A DNA stretch of 64,000 nucleotides, from positions 189,001-253,000 of the forward strand of contig JAGTTS010000005.1 in NCBI GenBank assembly GCA_018223375.1, written 5' to 3'. The notes beneath the pieces were generated by a model that worked only from the letters and a program-made list of their open reading frames with translations, was not told the DNA's origin and ran no database searches. Source of the stretch: Clostridiaceae bacterium Marseille-Q3526 (GTDB taxonomy: Bacteria > Bacillota > Clostridia > Lachnospirales > Lachnospiraceae). Position numbers and translations under genes: made by a program. Positions within the stretch are counted from its first letter, which is position 1. Each line of letters starts with the position of its first letter. Shown one piece after another: positions 24,248-32,953 of the stretch.

Positions 24248-25534
24248 ATGATTATAAAAAACGGCCGGGTGATCGATCCGAAAAGCGGATTTGACGGCAT
24301 TGCAGATATTATTATAAAAGACGGGAAAATTAAAAAAATTTTAAAAAAAGCGGAAGCCTCAGAAGTCCAGGAAGCGCTTCCTGAGACAGGCGAAGAGGTG
24401 ATCGACGCGTCGGGGCTTATCGTGGCGCCGGGGCTGATTGACGTCCACGTGCATTTCAGGGATCCGGGCCTTACCTATAAGGAGGACATCGAGACGGGGG
24501 CCGCCGCGGCCAAGGCAGGCGGTTTTACCACAGTTGTAATGATGGGAAACACAAAGCCGGTGATCGACAATGAGGAAACGCTCCGCTACGTGCTGGAAAA
24601 GGGAGAGCAGACAGGAATTCACGTGCTGTCCGCCGCCAACATCACAAAGGGCATGAAGGGAAAAGAGCTGACAGATATGGAAGCTCTGCGGGCCCAGGGC
24701 GCCGCAGGCTTTACAGACGACGGCGTTCCGATTATGGATGTGAAGCTTTTGATGAAAGCGATGGAGACGGCGAAAAAGCTGGACGTGCCCCTGAGCTTTC
24801 ACGAGGAGGACCCGGGCTTTATTATCAACAACGGCATTAACCGGGGAGCTGTTTCAGAGGCCCTTGGAATCGGCGGATCCCCCAGAGTGGCGGAGGATTC
24901 TCTGGTGGCAAGGGACTGCATGATCGCTCTGTACACAGGAGCCTGCGTCAATGTTCAGCACATCAGCTCTAAAAATGCGGTGGCGGCGGTGGCTCTGGCA
25001 AAGAAGCTGGGCGCCGATGTGTGGGCGGAGGTGACGCCTCACCACCTGACTCTGGACGAGACGGCTGTGCTGGAGTTCGGCTCTCTGGCCAAGATGAACC
25101 CGCCTCTCAGGACGAAGGAGGACAGGGAGGCACTGATTGTGGCCTTAAAGGACGGAACCATTGACATGATTGCCACCGATCATGCGCCTCACAGCAAGGA
25201 GGAGAAGGAGAAGCCTCTGACAGAAGCGCCCAGCGGCATTATCGGCCTGGAGACCTCTCTGCCTCTGTGCGTGACGGAGCTGGTGAAAAAAGGACATCTT
25301 TCCTATGTGGAGCTGTTTGAAAAAATGTGCCTGAATCCGGCCAGACTGTACCGCCTGGACAGCGGCTATCTGGCAGAGGGAGGCCCGGCGGATCTGGTGA
25401 TTTTTGACGACCAGGAGGAGTTTGCGGCAGGCCCCTTTGCATCGAAGTCTTCCAACTCTCCGTTTACAGGGAGAAAGATGTTTGGCAGGGTAAAGACGAC
25501 GATCTGCAGCGGAAAGGCGGTTTACCAGGGGTGA
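24248..25534 (+). CDS. pyrC: Dihydroorotase
   Basis: 428 residues. It cyclises N-carbamoyl-aspartate to dihydroorotate in pyrimidine synthesis. DVHVHFRDPG (the two metal-binding histidines), the GFTTVVMMGNTKPV block, ATDHAPH and the C-terminal KTTICSGKAVYQ are those of class I (PyrC/AllB-like) dihydroorotases. Allantoinase-type homologues are the main alternative. I prefer ATG 24248 to GTG 24236, because GGTGG lies eight bases before it and homologues start MIIKNG. No other pyr gene is nearby, but a HAD nucleotidase follows with overlapping ends. Confidence 0.87.
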   Translation: MIIKNGRVIDPKSGFDGIADIIIKDGKIKKILKKAEASEVQEALPETGEEVIDASGLIVAPGLIDVHVHFRDPGLTYKEDIETGAAAAKAGGFTTVVMMGNTKPVIDNEETLRYVLEKGEQTGIHVLSAANITKGMKGKELTDMEALRAQGAAGFTDDGVPIMDVKLLMKAMETAKKLDVPLSFHEEDPGFIINNGINRGAVSEALGIGGSPRVAEDSLVARDCMIALYTGACVNVQHISSKNAVAAVALAKKLGADVWAEVTPHHLTLDETAVLEFGSLAKMNPPLRTKEDREALIVALKDGTIDMIATDHAPHSKEEKEKPLTEAPSGIIGLETSLPLCVTELVKKGHLSYVELFEKMCLNPARLYRLDSGYLAEGGPADLVIFDDQEEFAAGPFASKSSNSPFTGRKMFGRVKTTICSGKAVYQG

Positions 25535-26259
25535 TGAGAGAAAACGGAAATCTCCGCTATACCACGCTCTTATTTGACGTGGACAATACCCTTTTAAATT
25601 TTGACGCTTCGGAGGAGGAGGCTTTTAAGAGCCTGCTTCTCCATTTCGGCATGGAGCCGAAGGACAGCCTGCTTCAGGAGTACCATCAGATTAACAGAAG
25701 CTGCTGGGAGCTGTTTGAGGAAGGAAAAATGGAAAAGGAAGAGGTGCTGCTGCGCCGCTTTGAAAATTTCTTTTCCCGCCATAACTGCCAGGCGGACGGG
25801 AAAGAGGCGGAGGCCTTTTACAGGGAACGGCTGGGAGACAGCGCCATTCTCATTCCGGGGGCCCTGGAACTCTGCCGGGATTTAAGCCGGAAGTATGATC
25901 TGTACGTGGTCACCAACGGAGTGGCGGACACGCAGTACAGGCGTCTGAAAAGCAGCGGCCTGGATCCGTATTTTAAGGGGATTTTCGTCTCTGAGGAGGC
26001 GAAAAGCCCGAAGCCACAGAAAGAATTTTTCGAGTACTGCTTTGAACAGATGCGGCTTCTCGGCGTGGAACGTCCCAAGGAGAGAAGACGGGAAATGCTT
26101 TTAATAGGCGATTCTCTTACCTCAGATATGCGGGGAGGGGAGAACGCAGGCGTCGACACCTGCTGGTACAATCCGAAGAAGCTTTCCAACGATAAAGACG
26201 TTTCCGTGACTATGGAGGTTTCCTCCTATGAGGAGATAAGGGAGATTCTTCTCTTCTGA
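25534..26259 (+). CDS. HAD-superfamily hydrolase, YjjG-type pyrimidine nucleotidase
   Basis: 241 residues. The HAD motifs are present: FDVDNTLLNFD (nucleophile Asp), VVTNGVAD, and the Lys plus acidic motif IGDSLTSDMRGGENAG. The helical cap and ASEEEAFKSLL match YjjG, a nucleotidase active on (non-canonical) pyrimidine monophosphates. The GTG at 25531 and ATG at 25534 are adjacent; the stop of pyrC overlaps them (GTGATGA). Being next to pyrC fits a pyrimidine role, but HAD substrates are often broad. Confidence 0.82.
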   Translation: MRENGNLRYTTLLFDVDNTLLNFDASEEEAFKSLLLHFGMEPKDSLLQEYHQINRSCWELFEEGKMEKEEVLLRRFENFFSRHNCQADGKEAEAFYRERLGDSAILIPGALELCRDLSRKYDLYVVTNGVADTQYRRLKSSGLDPYFKGIFVSEEAKSPKPQKEFFEYCFEQMRLLGVERPKERRREMLLIGDSLTSDMRGGENAGVDTCWYNPKKLSNDKDVSVTMEVSSYEEIREILLF

Positions 26260-26279
26260 AGCGTAGACTATAGAGGAAA

Positions 26280-26324
26280 TGAACCGCCTGAATCGAAAAC
26301 GCAGCCGGTCAGTCAGGCGGTTCA
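26280..26324. terminator. Inverted repeat, probable terminator
   Basis: TGAACCGCCTGA (26280-26291) pairs with TCAGGCGGTTCA (26313-26324) over a 21-base loop, just after the HAD gene. There is no T-run, so its termination strength is uncertain. Confidence 0.5.
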
Positions 26325-26388
26325 CTTCCACCTGCTTTAATCTGCGTTTCCTTTTCTTCAAAGAATAGACAGAACAGGAGGCATTGCG

Positions 26389-27891
26389 ATGGCAAAGACC
26401 ATGTTGAAGAGAGGCGCAGGTATTTTAATGCCTGTTTCCAGCCTTCCGTCGCCCTACGGCATCGGAACCTTTGGAGCCTGCGCCTATGAATTTGCAGATA
26501 AGCTTGTAAAGGCCAGACAGAGCTACTGGCAGGTGCTTCCCCTGGGGCCTACCAGCTATGGGGACAGCCCCTACCAGTCCTTTTCCGCCTTTGCGGGCAA
26601 TCCGTATTTTATTGATTTAGACGTTCTGAAGGAGGAGGGACTTCTGACAAAGGAGGAGATCGAGTCCTGTTACTGGTGCGACAGGGAGGACGAGGTCAAG
26701 TATGACGCAGTCTGCTATTACCGGTTCCCGCTCCTTAAAAAAGCTTTCGAGCGGAGCCGCTTCAGGGAGACAAAGGAGTACGAGACGTTCTGCCAGGAGA
26801 ACAGCGGCTGGCTGGAGGACTACGCCCTGTACATGGCGCTGAAGGGCCATTTTAACCAGGAGGAATGGCTGAACTGGGAGGAGCCTATCCGCCGCAGAGA
26901 GCCGGAAGCCGTAGCGGCATACAAAGCAGAGCTTTCAGAGGAGATGGACTACTGGAAATTCCTGCAGTTTAAGTTTTACGGGCAGTGGGATAAGCTGAGG
27001 GCCTATGTAAATGAAAAGGGCATTCAGATTATCGGAGATATCCCCATTTACGTGGCCTTAGACAGCGCGGATGTGTGGGTGCACCCGGAGCTGTTCCAGC
27101 TGGATCCGGAGACCTTAAAGCCGTTAAAGGTGGCGGGAGTGCCGCCGGACGCGTTTTCAGAGACAGGGCAGCTGTGGGGAAATCCCCTCTATGACTGGAA
27201 CTCTCTGGAGAAGACGGATTTCGCCTGGTGGAGAGACAGGATGAAGGCTGCGGCCAGGCTGTACGATGTGGTGAGAATCGATCATTTCATCGGAGTGGTG
27301 CAGTATTATTCCATTCCCTATGGCGCTGAGGACGGAAGGACGGGAGAGTGGAGAAAGGGGCCTGGAGAGAAGCTTACGAAGGCTGTCAATGAGGCGGCCG
27401 GTAAGACGAAAATCATTGCCGAGGATCTGGGCGTTTTCTGTCCGGAGGTAAAGGAGCTTCTGCAGAAGACCGGTTACCCGGGCATGAAGATCATTGAGTT
27501 TGCCTTCAGCGGAGACCGGTTTAACGAGCACCTGCCCCACTGCTACGAGCCTAATTCCGTGGTTTACGGGGGAACCCATGACAACGAGACGCTGATCGGG
27601 TATTTTAAGCCGGAGAAGCGGCAGTGGTGGGAGCTTCAGTACATTGCGGACTATCTGGGCGCGGCCCACAGGGAAGAGGTTCCGGACCGCGTGTTCCGGG
27701 CTGCCTACGGATCTGTGGCCAGCGTGGCCATTTTCCAGATGCAGGACGTATTAAAGCTGGACAACGACGCCAGGATGAATACGCCGGGAACCGTAGGGGG
27801 AAACTGGAAATGGAGGATGAAGCCGGGGGCCTTTGGAGACAGTGAAACAGGCTATCTGGCCTTTTTAGTGGACACCTTCGGACGGTTTTAG
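26389..27891 (+). CDS. malQ: 4-alpha-glucanotransferase (amylomaltase)
   Basis: 500 residues, the normal length for GH77. Characteristic blocks are RGAGILMPVSSLPSPYGIGT, QVLPLGPTSYGDSPYQSFSA, VRIDHFIG (nucleophile Asp region), IIAEDLG (acid/base Glu) and GGTHDNET. The enzyme transfers maltodextrin segments between glucans, as in glycogen or maltose use. It is a single gene with AGGAGG before ATG 26389. No other glycogen gene is nearby. Confidence 0.93.
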   Translation: MAKTMLKRGAGILMPVSSLPSPYGIGTFGACAYEFADKLVKARQSYWQVLPLGPTSYGDSPYQSFSAFAGNPYFIDLDVLKEEGLLTKEEIESCYWCDREDEVKYDAVCYYRFPLLKKAFERSRFRETKEYETFCQENSGWLEDYALYMALKGHFNQEEWLNWEEPIRRREPEAVAAYKAELSEEMDYWKFLQFKFYGQWDKLRAYVNEKGIQIIGDIPIYVALDSADVWVHPELFQLDPETLKPLKVAGVPPDAFSETGQLWGNPLYDWNSLEKTDFAWWRDRMKAAARLYDVVRIDHFIGVVQYYSIPYGAEDGRTGEWRKGPGEKLTKAVNEAAGKTKIIAEDLGVFCPEVKELLQKTGYPGMKIIEFAFSGDRFNEHLPHCYEPNSVVYGGTHDNETLIGYFKPEKRQWWELQYIADYLGAAHREEVPDRVFRAAYGSVASVAIFQMQDVLKLDNDARMNTPGTVGGNWKWRMKPGAFGDSETGYLAFLVDTFGRF

Positions 27892-27921
27892 AGTGAGTTT
27901 AGAGGAAAAGGAGGCAATCAT

Positions 27922-28554
27922 ATGAAAAAGACGGGAAAAATGGCAGCGGCTGTTCTTCTGACAGCATCGGTAGCAGCCCTGGCGTCAGGATGTGGGCAGA
28001 AGGAGGCGCAGGAAACTTCTGCGCCGGAGAGCACAGTCAGCCAGACAGAGGAGAGCGCTTCACAGGCAGAGGAGACAGAAAGCCCGGAAGAGGAGAATCA
28101 GAGCGGGGCAGTTTCCGTGATGACAGGAACGGTATTGGACGCCGCCATGAACTCCATAGTGATTCAGAATGAAGAGTATCCCCAGGGACTGATTTTCTCC
28201 AAGGAAAATTCTGCATCCAGCTTTTCCGAGGGCTTAACCTTAGATATGAATGTTACCCTGTTTTACACCGGGGAGACGGACGGAGAGGACACGACGAAGA
28301 CAGAGGTGATTCTGGTGAGAGAGAGCCGTGACAGCGACAGCACTCTCACAGCCGGAAGCGTCTCAGGAACCGTATCTGAGGTAACTTCAGAGGCGGTTGT
28401 CATCGAGACAGAGGACGGAGAGAAGATATCTGTGGCCAGAGGCCATGAGCTGTCAGAGACAGAGAAGGAGCCGGAAGCCGGAGATCAGCTGACCGTTTAC
28501 TACTCCTGCCCAGGCGGCGACGAGAGCGTGAAAGAGGCGGAGCTGATCCGCTGA
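27922..28554 (+). CDS. Putative lipoprotein of unknown function
   Basis: 210 residues. A lipoprotein signal peptide ends with lipobox ASGC (~21-24). A ~35-residue Glu/Ser/Thr-rich spacer follows, then two similar ~60-residue beta-rich segments starting near VMTGTVLDAAMNSIVIQNEE and SVSGTVSEVTSEAVVIETED, which look like an internal duplication. I recognise no enzyme. AGGAGGCAATC precedes the ATG. Confidence 0.75.
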   Translation: MKKTGKMAAAVLLTASVAALASGCGQKEAQETSAPESTVSQTEESASQAEETESPEEENQSGAVSVMTGTVLDAAMNSIVIQNEEYPQGLIFSKENSASSFSEGLTLDMNVTLFYTGETDGEDTTKTEVILVRESRDSDSTLTAGSVSGTVSEVTSEAVVIETEDGEKISVARGHELSETEKEPEAGDQLTVYYSCPGGDESVKEAELIR

Positions 28555-28593
28555 TTGAGAGCGGAAGCCGGAACACGAAATCCCACAAAATGA

Positions 28594-28622
28594 TTGACAT
28601 TTTTAAGAACTGTTGATATATT
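28594..28622 (+). promoter_or_regulatory. Consensus sigma-A promoter of the ABC-F leader
   Basis: TTGACA (28594-28599), exactly 17 bases and TATATT (28617-28622). It is ~400 bases before the ABC-F start codon, so the mRNA has a long leader. Confidence 0.8.
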
Positions 28623-28675
28623 GAAACAGTATGGATTTGCGGATTCATAAAAACAGACAGATGGGAGATGAAAGG

Positions 28676-28699
28676 ATGAAGATGTATTTCTGCAGATAA
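28676..28699 (+). CDS. Short leader peptide ORF (MKMYFCR) of the ABC-F gene
   Basis: A 7-codon reading frame with a GGGAG ribosome binding site eight bases upstream, ~50 bases from the promoter -10 box. Its position, size and the terminator downstream suggest an antibiotic-sensing leader peptide. This is inference: it is too short for any homology, and the competing mini-frame M-K-G at 28668 overlaps the ribosome binding site. Confidence 0.4.
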   Translation: MKMYFCR

Positions 28700-28728
28700 T
28701 TCAATTGAATGAAGGCATAGAAGGCAGA

Positions 28729-28946
28729 CGGCAGCGTCCGCTTTTTGGCAGAGCAGAAATACGGAATTCTTTTCGTCGATTCAATATCATATGAAGCTGG
28801 TAAACCGCTGTTTCCGGCGCCTGTTTTGAGATTGCAGGCGGGGCTGAAGCCGGAAAACAAAAGCCGAAGGGCTGATGCAGGCGGCATAGACCTCAGATAT
28901 CAGTATTCATGGAAGGGATGCAGAAGATTTTCTGCATCCTTTTTTT
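28729..28946 (+). promoter_or_regulatory. Structured leader with intrinsic terminator (attenuator) of the ABC-F gene
   Basis: A terminator closes the leader: GGATGCAGAA (28916-28925), loop GATT, TTCTGCATCC (28930-28939) and seven T. Upstream are a possible small terminator (GCAGACG/CGTCCGC then TTTTT, about 28731-28750) and an extended stem with TGTTTCCGGC paired to GCCGGAAAACA. TTCTGCA in the leader peptide (28688-28694) is complementary to TGCAGAA of the terminator arm, so alternative pairing is possible. It should make read-through conditional on ribosome position. Confidence 0.6.
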
Positions 28947-29019
28947 GTTTCACAGGAAGATGACGCCTGGTGAAATAAAAACGCTCTGCCGGCCTGAACA
29001 CTGAGAGGAGGAATGAGCG

Positions 29020-30615
29020 ATGGCGCAGATACAGGCAAAAAATTTATCCTTCCGCTATGACGGCGGGGAGGACGTGTTTACAGATATGTCGTTTTCCATA
29101 GATACGGACTGGAAGCTGGGGCTTGTAGGGAGAAACGGAAAAGGAAAGACAACGCTTTTAAGGCTTTTTATGGGGGAATACGAATACGAGGGCAGGATTT
29201 TGTCCTCCGAGCCCTTTGAATATTTTCCATATCATGTTCCGGATCCTGATAAAAATACCATAGACGTTCTGGATGAGGTCTGTCCGGACGGGGAATTCTG
29301 GATGCTTCTGCGGGAGATGAATCTGCTGGAGCTTCGGGAGGAGACGCTGTTTCGCCCCTTTTCGTCCCTGAGCAGAGGAGAACAGACGAAGGCTCTTTTA
29401 GCGGCTCTTTTCTGCCGCGAGGGAAGATTTCTTTTGATTGACGAGCCCACCAACCACCTGGACGCAGAGGGCAGGCGGCTTGTCAGCCGGTATTTAAACA
29501 GGAAGAAGGGATTCATTCTGGTATCCCACGACAGAAGCTTTTTAGACGGGTGCATTGACCATGTGATGGCTCTGAACCGGGAGAGCGTTGAGATTGTGCA
29601 GGGGAATTTTTCTGCCTGGCGTGAGAACAGGGACCGCCGGGACGCCTTTGAGCGGCAGGAGAACGAGAAGCTGAAAAAGGAGATCGGGAGTCTCCAGGCT
29701 TCCGCCGCTGCCGCCTGCGCCTGGGCAGACCGATCGGAGGGAATGAAAATCGGAACCGGATCCTTTGTGGGAGGAAAATTCATTGGAACCAGAAGCTATC
29801 TGGGTGAAAAATCCAGAAAAATGCAGCAGAGGAGGAAGAATCTGGAACAGCGCCAGGAGCGGGCGATCCAGGAAAAGGAGAAGCTTTTAAGGGATGTGGA
29901 GGAGGAACAGCCCTTAAAGATACTGCCTCTGACTCACTGGAAAAAGGAACTGATCCGCGTACGGGATCTGAGGCTTTCTTACCAGCCGGGAGAGGAGGCA
30001 GGATCTGGCCTTTCGGCCCAGAAGAAGGGACAGGGGCTCAGCTTTGTCCTGGAACAGGGACAGCGCATTGCATTGACAGGAGGAAACGGGAACGGAAAAT
30101 CTTCCGTCATCCGGGAAATCCTGAAAACTGCCGCTCAGGAGACGCAGGAGGCTTTTAAGGAGGCACAGGCAGACGGTCCGGAGAGAGGCGCATGTGGTCT
30201 GATCCGGTTAAGCGGGGAGCTCTCTCTGCCGTCAGACCTTAAAATCTCCTATGTGCCCCAGGACGCTTCCTTTCTGAAAGGAGATCTGACGGCCTTTGCC
30301 AGAGAGCAGGAGGTGGATCGTTCCCTGTTTTTGACTGTTCTCAGAAAGCTGGACATTCCCAGAGAGCTGTTTCATAAGCCTATGGAGCAGTACAGCGAGG
30401 GGCAGAAAAAGAAGGTTCTCCTGGCGAAAAGCCTCTGCCAGCAGGCCCATGTCTACGTGTGGGACGAACCTCTCAACTACATCGACGTGTTTTCACGGCT
30501 GCAGATTGAGGAGGTGATCCGCAGCAATCGTCTGACCATGCTTCTGGTGGAGCACGACCAGGCCTTTTTAAAGGCCGTGGAGGCGGAGGAGGTACCGGCG
30601 GGGATCGTTCTGTAA
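29020..30615 (+). CDS. Lsa-type ABC-F ribosomal protection protein
   Basis: 531 residues with two ABC ATPase domains and no transmembrane helices. First domain: GRNGKGKTTLL, signature LSRGEQTKALL and Walker B LLIDEPTNHLD. Second: GGNGNGKSSVI, YSEGQKKKVLLAKSL and YVWDEPLNYID. The IDTDWKLGLVGRNGKGKTTL opening and the YLGEKSRKMQQRRK linker resemble Lsa-family proteins, which displace lincosamides, streptogramin A and pleuromutilins from the ribosome. The long leader with a small ORF and terminator is typical of regulated ABC-F genes. Resistance is inferred from family, not shown. AGGAGGAATGAGCG precedes ATG 29020. Confidence 0.87.
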   Translation: MAQIQAKNLSFRYDGGEDVFTDMSFSIDTDWKLGLVGRNGKGKTTLLRLFMGEYEYEGRILSSEPFEYFPYHVPDPDKNTIDVLDEVCPDGEFWMLLREMNLLELREETLFRPFSSLSRGEQTKALLAALFCREGRFLLIDEPTNHLDAEGRRLVSRYLNRKKGFILVSHDRSFLDGCIDHVMALNRESVEIVQGNFSAWRENRDRRDAFERQENEKLKKEIGSLQASAAAACAWADRSEGMKIGTGSFVGGKFIGTRSYLGEKSRKMQQRRKNLEQRQERAIQEKEKLLRDVEEEQPLKILPLTHWKKELIRVRDLRLSYQPGEEAGSGLSAQKKGQGLSFVLEQGQRIALTGGNGNGKSSVIREILKTAAQETQEAFKEAQADGPERGACGLIRLSGELSLPSDLKISYVPQDASFLKGDLTAFAREQEVDRSLFLTVLRKLDIPRELFHKPMEQYSEGQKKKVLLAKSLCQQAHVYVWDEPLNYIDVFSRLQIEEVIRSNRLTMLLVEHDQAFLKAVEAEEVPAGIVL

Positions 30616-30656
30616 CCGCTCAGAGGATAAAGATTGTTAAGGAAATATCAAAAATA

Positions 30657-30695
30657 TACAACTGTCTTGTCATATGTAAAGTCTGGTAGTATAAT
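30657..30695 (+). promoter_or_regulatory. nad operon promoter with candidate NiaR operator
   Basis: TTGTCA (30667-30672), a 17-base spacer and TATAAT (30690-30695). Over the -35 box lies an imperfect palindrome, TACAACTG-TCTTGT-CATATGTA (30657-30678), with 6 of 8 positions symmetric. The niaR gene at the end of this operon makes it a likely NAD/niacin-responsive site. Confidence 0.6.
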
Positions 30696-30745
30696 AGCCA
30701 CAATTGCGCTTAAGACAGATGAACAGCAAAGAGAAGGAGATAGAT

Positions 30746-31657
30746 ATGACAAGAACTATTGCAGAGGAGATTAAACGGCTGAAGGAGGAGAAGAACGCGG
30801 TGATCCTGGCCCACTACTATGTGCGCCCGGAGGTGCAGGAGATTGCCGACTACATCGGCGATTCCTTTTACCTGAGCAAGCTGGCGGTCGGACTTGAGGC
30901 ACAGACGATTGTGATGTGCGGAGTTTCTTTTATGGGAGAGAGCGTAAAGATTCTGAACCCGGAGAAAACAGTGCTTCTTCCGGACGCGTCCGCAGACTGC
31001 GCCATGGCCCACATGGCTTCCGTGGAGACTATTGAACAGATGCGGAAAACCTGGGACGACCTGGCCGTTGTCTGCTACATCAACTCTACAGCTGAGTTAA
31101 AGCGTCATTCAGACGTGTGCGTGACCTCCGCCAACGCGGTGAAAATCGTAAAAGCTCTGCCTAACAAAAATATTTTCTTTATCCCGGACAGAAACCTGGC
31201 CCGCTTCGTGGCAGAACAGGCGCCGGAGAAGCATTTCGTATTTAACGAGGGCTTCTGCCCGGTTCACGAGGAGTTAAAGCTCAAGGAGCTTCAGGCTCTG
31301 AAGGAACAGCACCCGGAGGCAGAGGTGCTGACTCATCCGGAGTGCGGCGAGGCTGTCTGCAGAGAGTCTGACTACATTGGAAGCACCTCCGGCATCATTG
31401 CCCACGCGGAGGCAAGCGGCGCGAAGGAGTTTATCATCTGTACGGAAAACGGCGTCCGCTTTGAGTTAGGAAAGCGCTGTCCTGGAAAGAAGTTCTACTT
31501 TACAGCTACAGAGCCTGTCTGCGGCGATATGAAGCTGATTACTCTGGAAAAGATTCTCCGCGTACTGGAGACAGGGGAAAATGAGGTTCTGGCAGATCCG
31601 TCCATGGTGGAGGAGGCAGGAAAGCCTTTAGAGGAAATGCTCCGTCTGGCCAAATAG
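30746..31657 (+). CDS. nadA: Quinolinate synthase
   Basis: 303 residues, the short clostridial form. It condenses iminoaspartate (from NadB) with dihydroxyacetone phosphate on a 4Fe-4S cluster. The blocks AHYYVRPEVQEIADYIGDSF, CGVSFMGESVKIL, HPECG and YIGSTSGII are typical, and the cysteines in ADCAM, CGVSF, HPECG and PVCGD supply the cluster ligands. AGAAGGAGATAG before ATG 30746 decides the start against the TTG at 30704. First gene of nadABC-niaR. Confidence 0.93.
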   Translation: MTRTIAEEIKRLKEEKNAVILAHYYVRPEVQEIADYIGDSFYLSKLAVGLEAQTIVMCGVSFMGESVKILNPEKTVLLPDASADCAMAHMASVETIEQMRKTWDDLAVVCYINSTAELKRHSDVCVTSANAVKIVKALPNKNIFFIPDRNLARFVAEQAPEKHFVFNEGFCPVHEELKLKELQALKEQHPEAEVLTHPECGEAVCRESDYIGSTSGIIAHAEASGAKEFIICTENGVRFELGKRCPGKKFYFTATEPVCGDMKLITLEKILRVLETGENEVLADPSMVEEAGKPLEEMLRLAK

Positions 31658-31736
31658 GAAAAGGGCGGACAGGAACCGGCAGATTTTGCCGGCGGGATAG
31701 ATTTGAGAAGGGCCCCCGGAGGGCTTAGGAGGAGAT

Positions 31737-32906
31737 ATGAAGACAGAGACAGACATAGTGATTGTAGGAACCGGAGTATCCGGCCTGTTTGCGGCGCTGA
31801 ACCTGCCGAGGGACCGGCGCATTACCATGATTACGAAATCCGATGCGGAGAGCAGCGATTCATTTCTGGCACAGGGAGGAATCTGTGTTCTGAGAGACGA
31901 CGAGGATTACGACAGCTACTTTGAGGACACCATGAGAGCGGGCCATTATGAGAACCGGAAGGAGTCGGTGGACATTATGATCCGCAGCTCCAGGGAGATT
32001 ATAGAGGATCTCATCGGCTTTGGCGTGGAGTTTGAGAAGCAGGACGGAGAGCTGGCCTACACCAGAGAGGGCGCCCACTCCAGGCCCAGGATTCTCTACC
32101 ACGAGGACATTACGGGAAAGGAGATTACCTCCAAGCTTCTGGCGGCAGTGAGAAAGTGTCCCAATGTGGAGATCCGGGAGTTTACCGAGATGACGGATAT
32201 CATTGAGGAAAACGGCAGATGCGCAGGCATTACAGCCAGATGCGGGGACGAGCTTCTGGAGATCCGGGCAGAGTTTACGGTATTTGCCAGCGGAGGAATC
32301 GGCGGACGGTATAAGCATTCCACCAATTACCCCCACCTGACGGGAGACGCCCTGACAGTGGCCGAAAAGCACGGCATCCGCTTAGAGCACCTGGATTATG
32401 TTCAGATCCATCCGACGACTCTCTACTCCGAAAAGCCGGGCCGGAGATTCCTGATTTCGGAGTCAGTAAGAGGAGAGGGAGCGCTTCTTTATAATAAGAA
32501 AGGAGAGCGGTTTGTGGACGAGCTTCTCCCCAGAGACGTGGTGACAAACGCTATCAGAAAGCAGATGGAGGCAGACGGCACAGATCATGTATGGCTGTCT
32601 TTAGAGCCGATTCCAAAGGAAACGATTTTAAGCCATTTCCCCAATATCTGTCAGCGGTGCCTGGAGGAGGGCTACGATGTGACGAAGGAGTGGATTCCGG
32701 TGGTTCCGGCCCAGCACTACTTTATGGGAGGAATCTGGGTGGATTCTGAGAGCCGGACCACCATGGACCGCCTCTACGCAGTGGGGGAGACCAGCTGCAA
32801 CGGCGTCCACGGAGCCAACCGTCTGGCCAGCAATTCCCTGCTGGAGAGCCTTGTGTTCGCCAAGAGAGCCGCAGGCGACATGAAACGGAAGCTGGGAGAG
32901 CAGTAA
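31737..32906 (+). CDS. nadB: L-aspartate oxidase (short form)
   Basis: 389 residues, shorter than the ~540 of E. coli NadB. It oxidises aspartate to iminoaspartate with FAD. IVGTGVSGLFAALNL is the FAD-binding loop; SDSFLAQGGI, EGAHSRPRILYHEDITGKEI, HPTTLY, SESVRGEGALL and GANRLASNSLLESLVF are diagnostic. The chain ends soon after the last FAD block, so the helical C-terminal domain is missing, a shortening seen in other Clostridia. Nothing suggests a frameshift, because the next gene starts 48 bases later. Confidence 0.92.
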   Translation: MKTETDIVIVGTGVSGLFAALNLPRDRRITMITKSDAESSDSFLAQGGICVLRDDEDYDSYFEDTMRAGHYENRKESVDIMIRSSREIIEDLIGFGVEFEKQDGELAYTREGAHSRPRILYHEDITGKEITSKLLAAVRKCPNVEIREFTEMTDIIEENGRCAGITARCGDELLEIRAEFTVFASGGIGGRYKHSTNYPHLTGDALTVAEKHGIRLEHLDYVQIHPTTLYSEKPGRRFLISESVRGEGALLYNKKGERFVDELLPRDVVTNAIRKQMEADGTDHVWLSLEPIPKETILSHFPNICQRCLEEGYDVTKEWIPVVPAQHYFMGGIWVDSESRTTMDRLYAVGETSCNGVHGANRLASNSLLESLVFAKRAAGDMKRKLGEQ

Positions 32907-32953
32907 ACGAGGAACATGATAGGAATAGTTGCAGATAGAAGGAGAACAGGGGT

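Noticed and set aside
28745..28963. 72-codon frame in the ABC-F leader
   Set aside because: It crosses the intrinsic terminator, has no good start signal and no similarity to a known protein.
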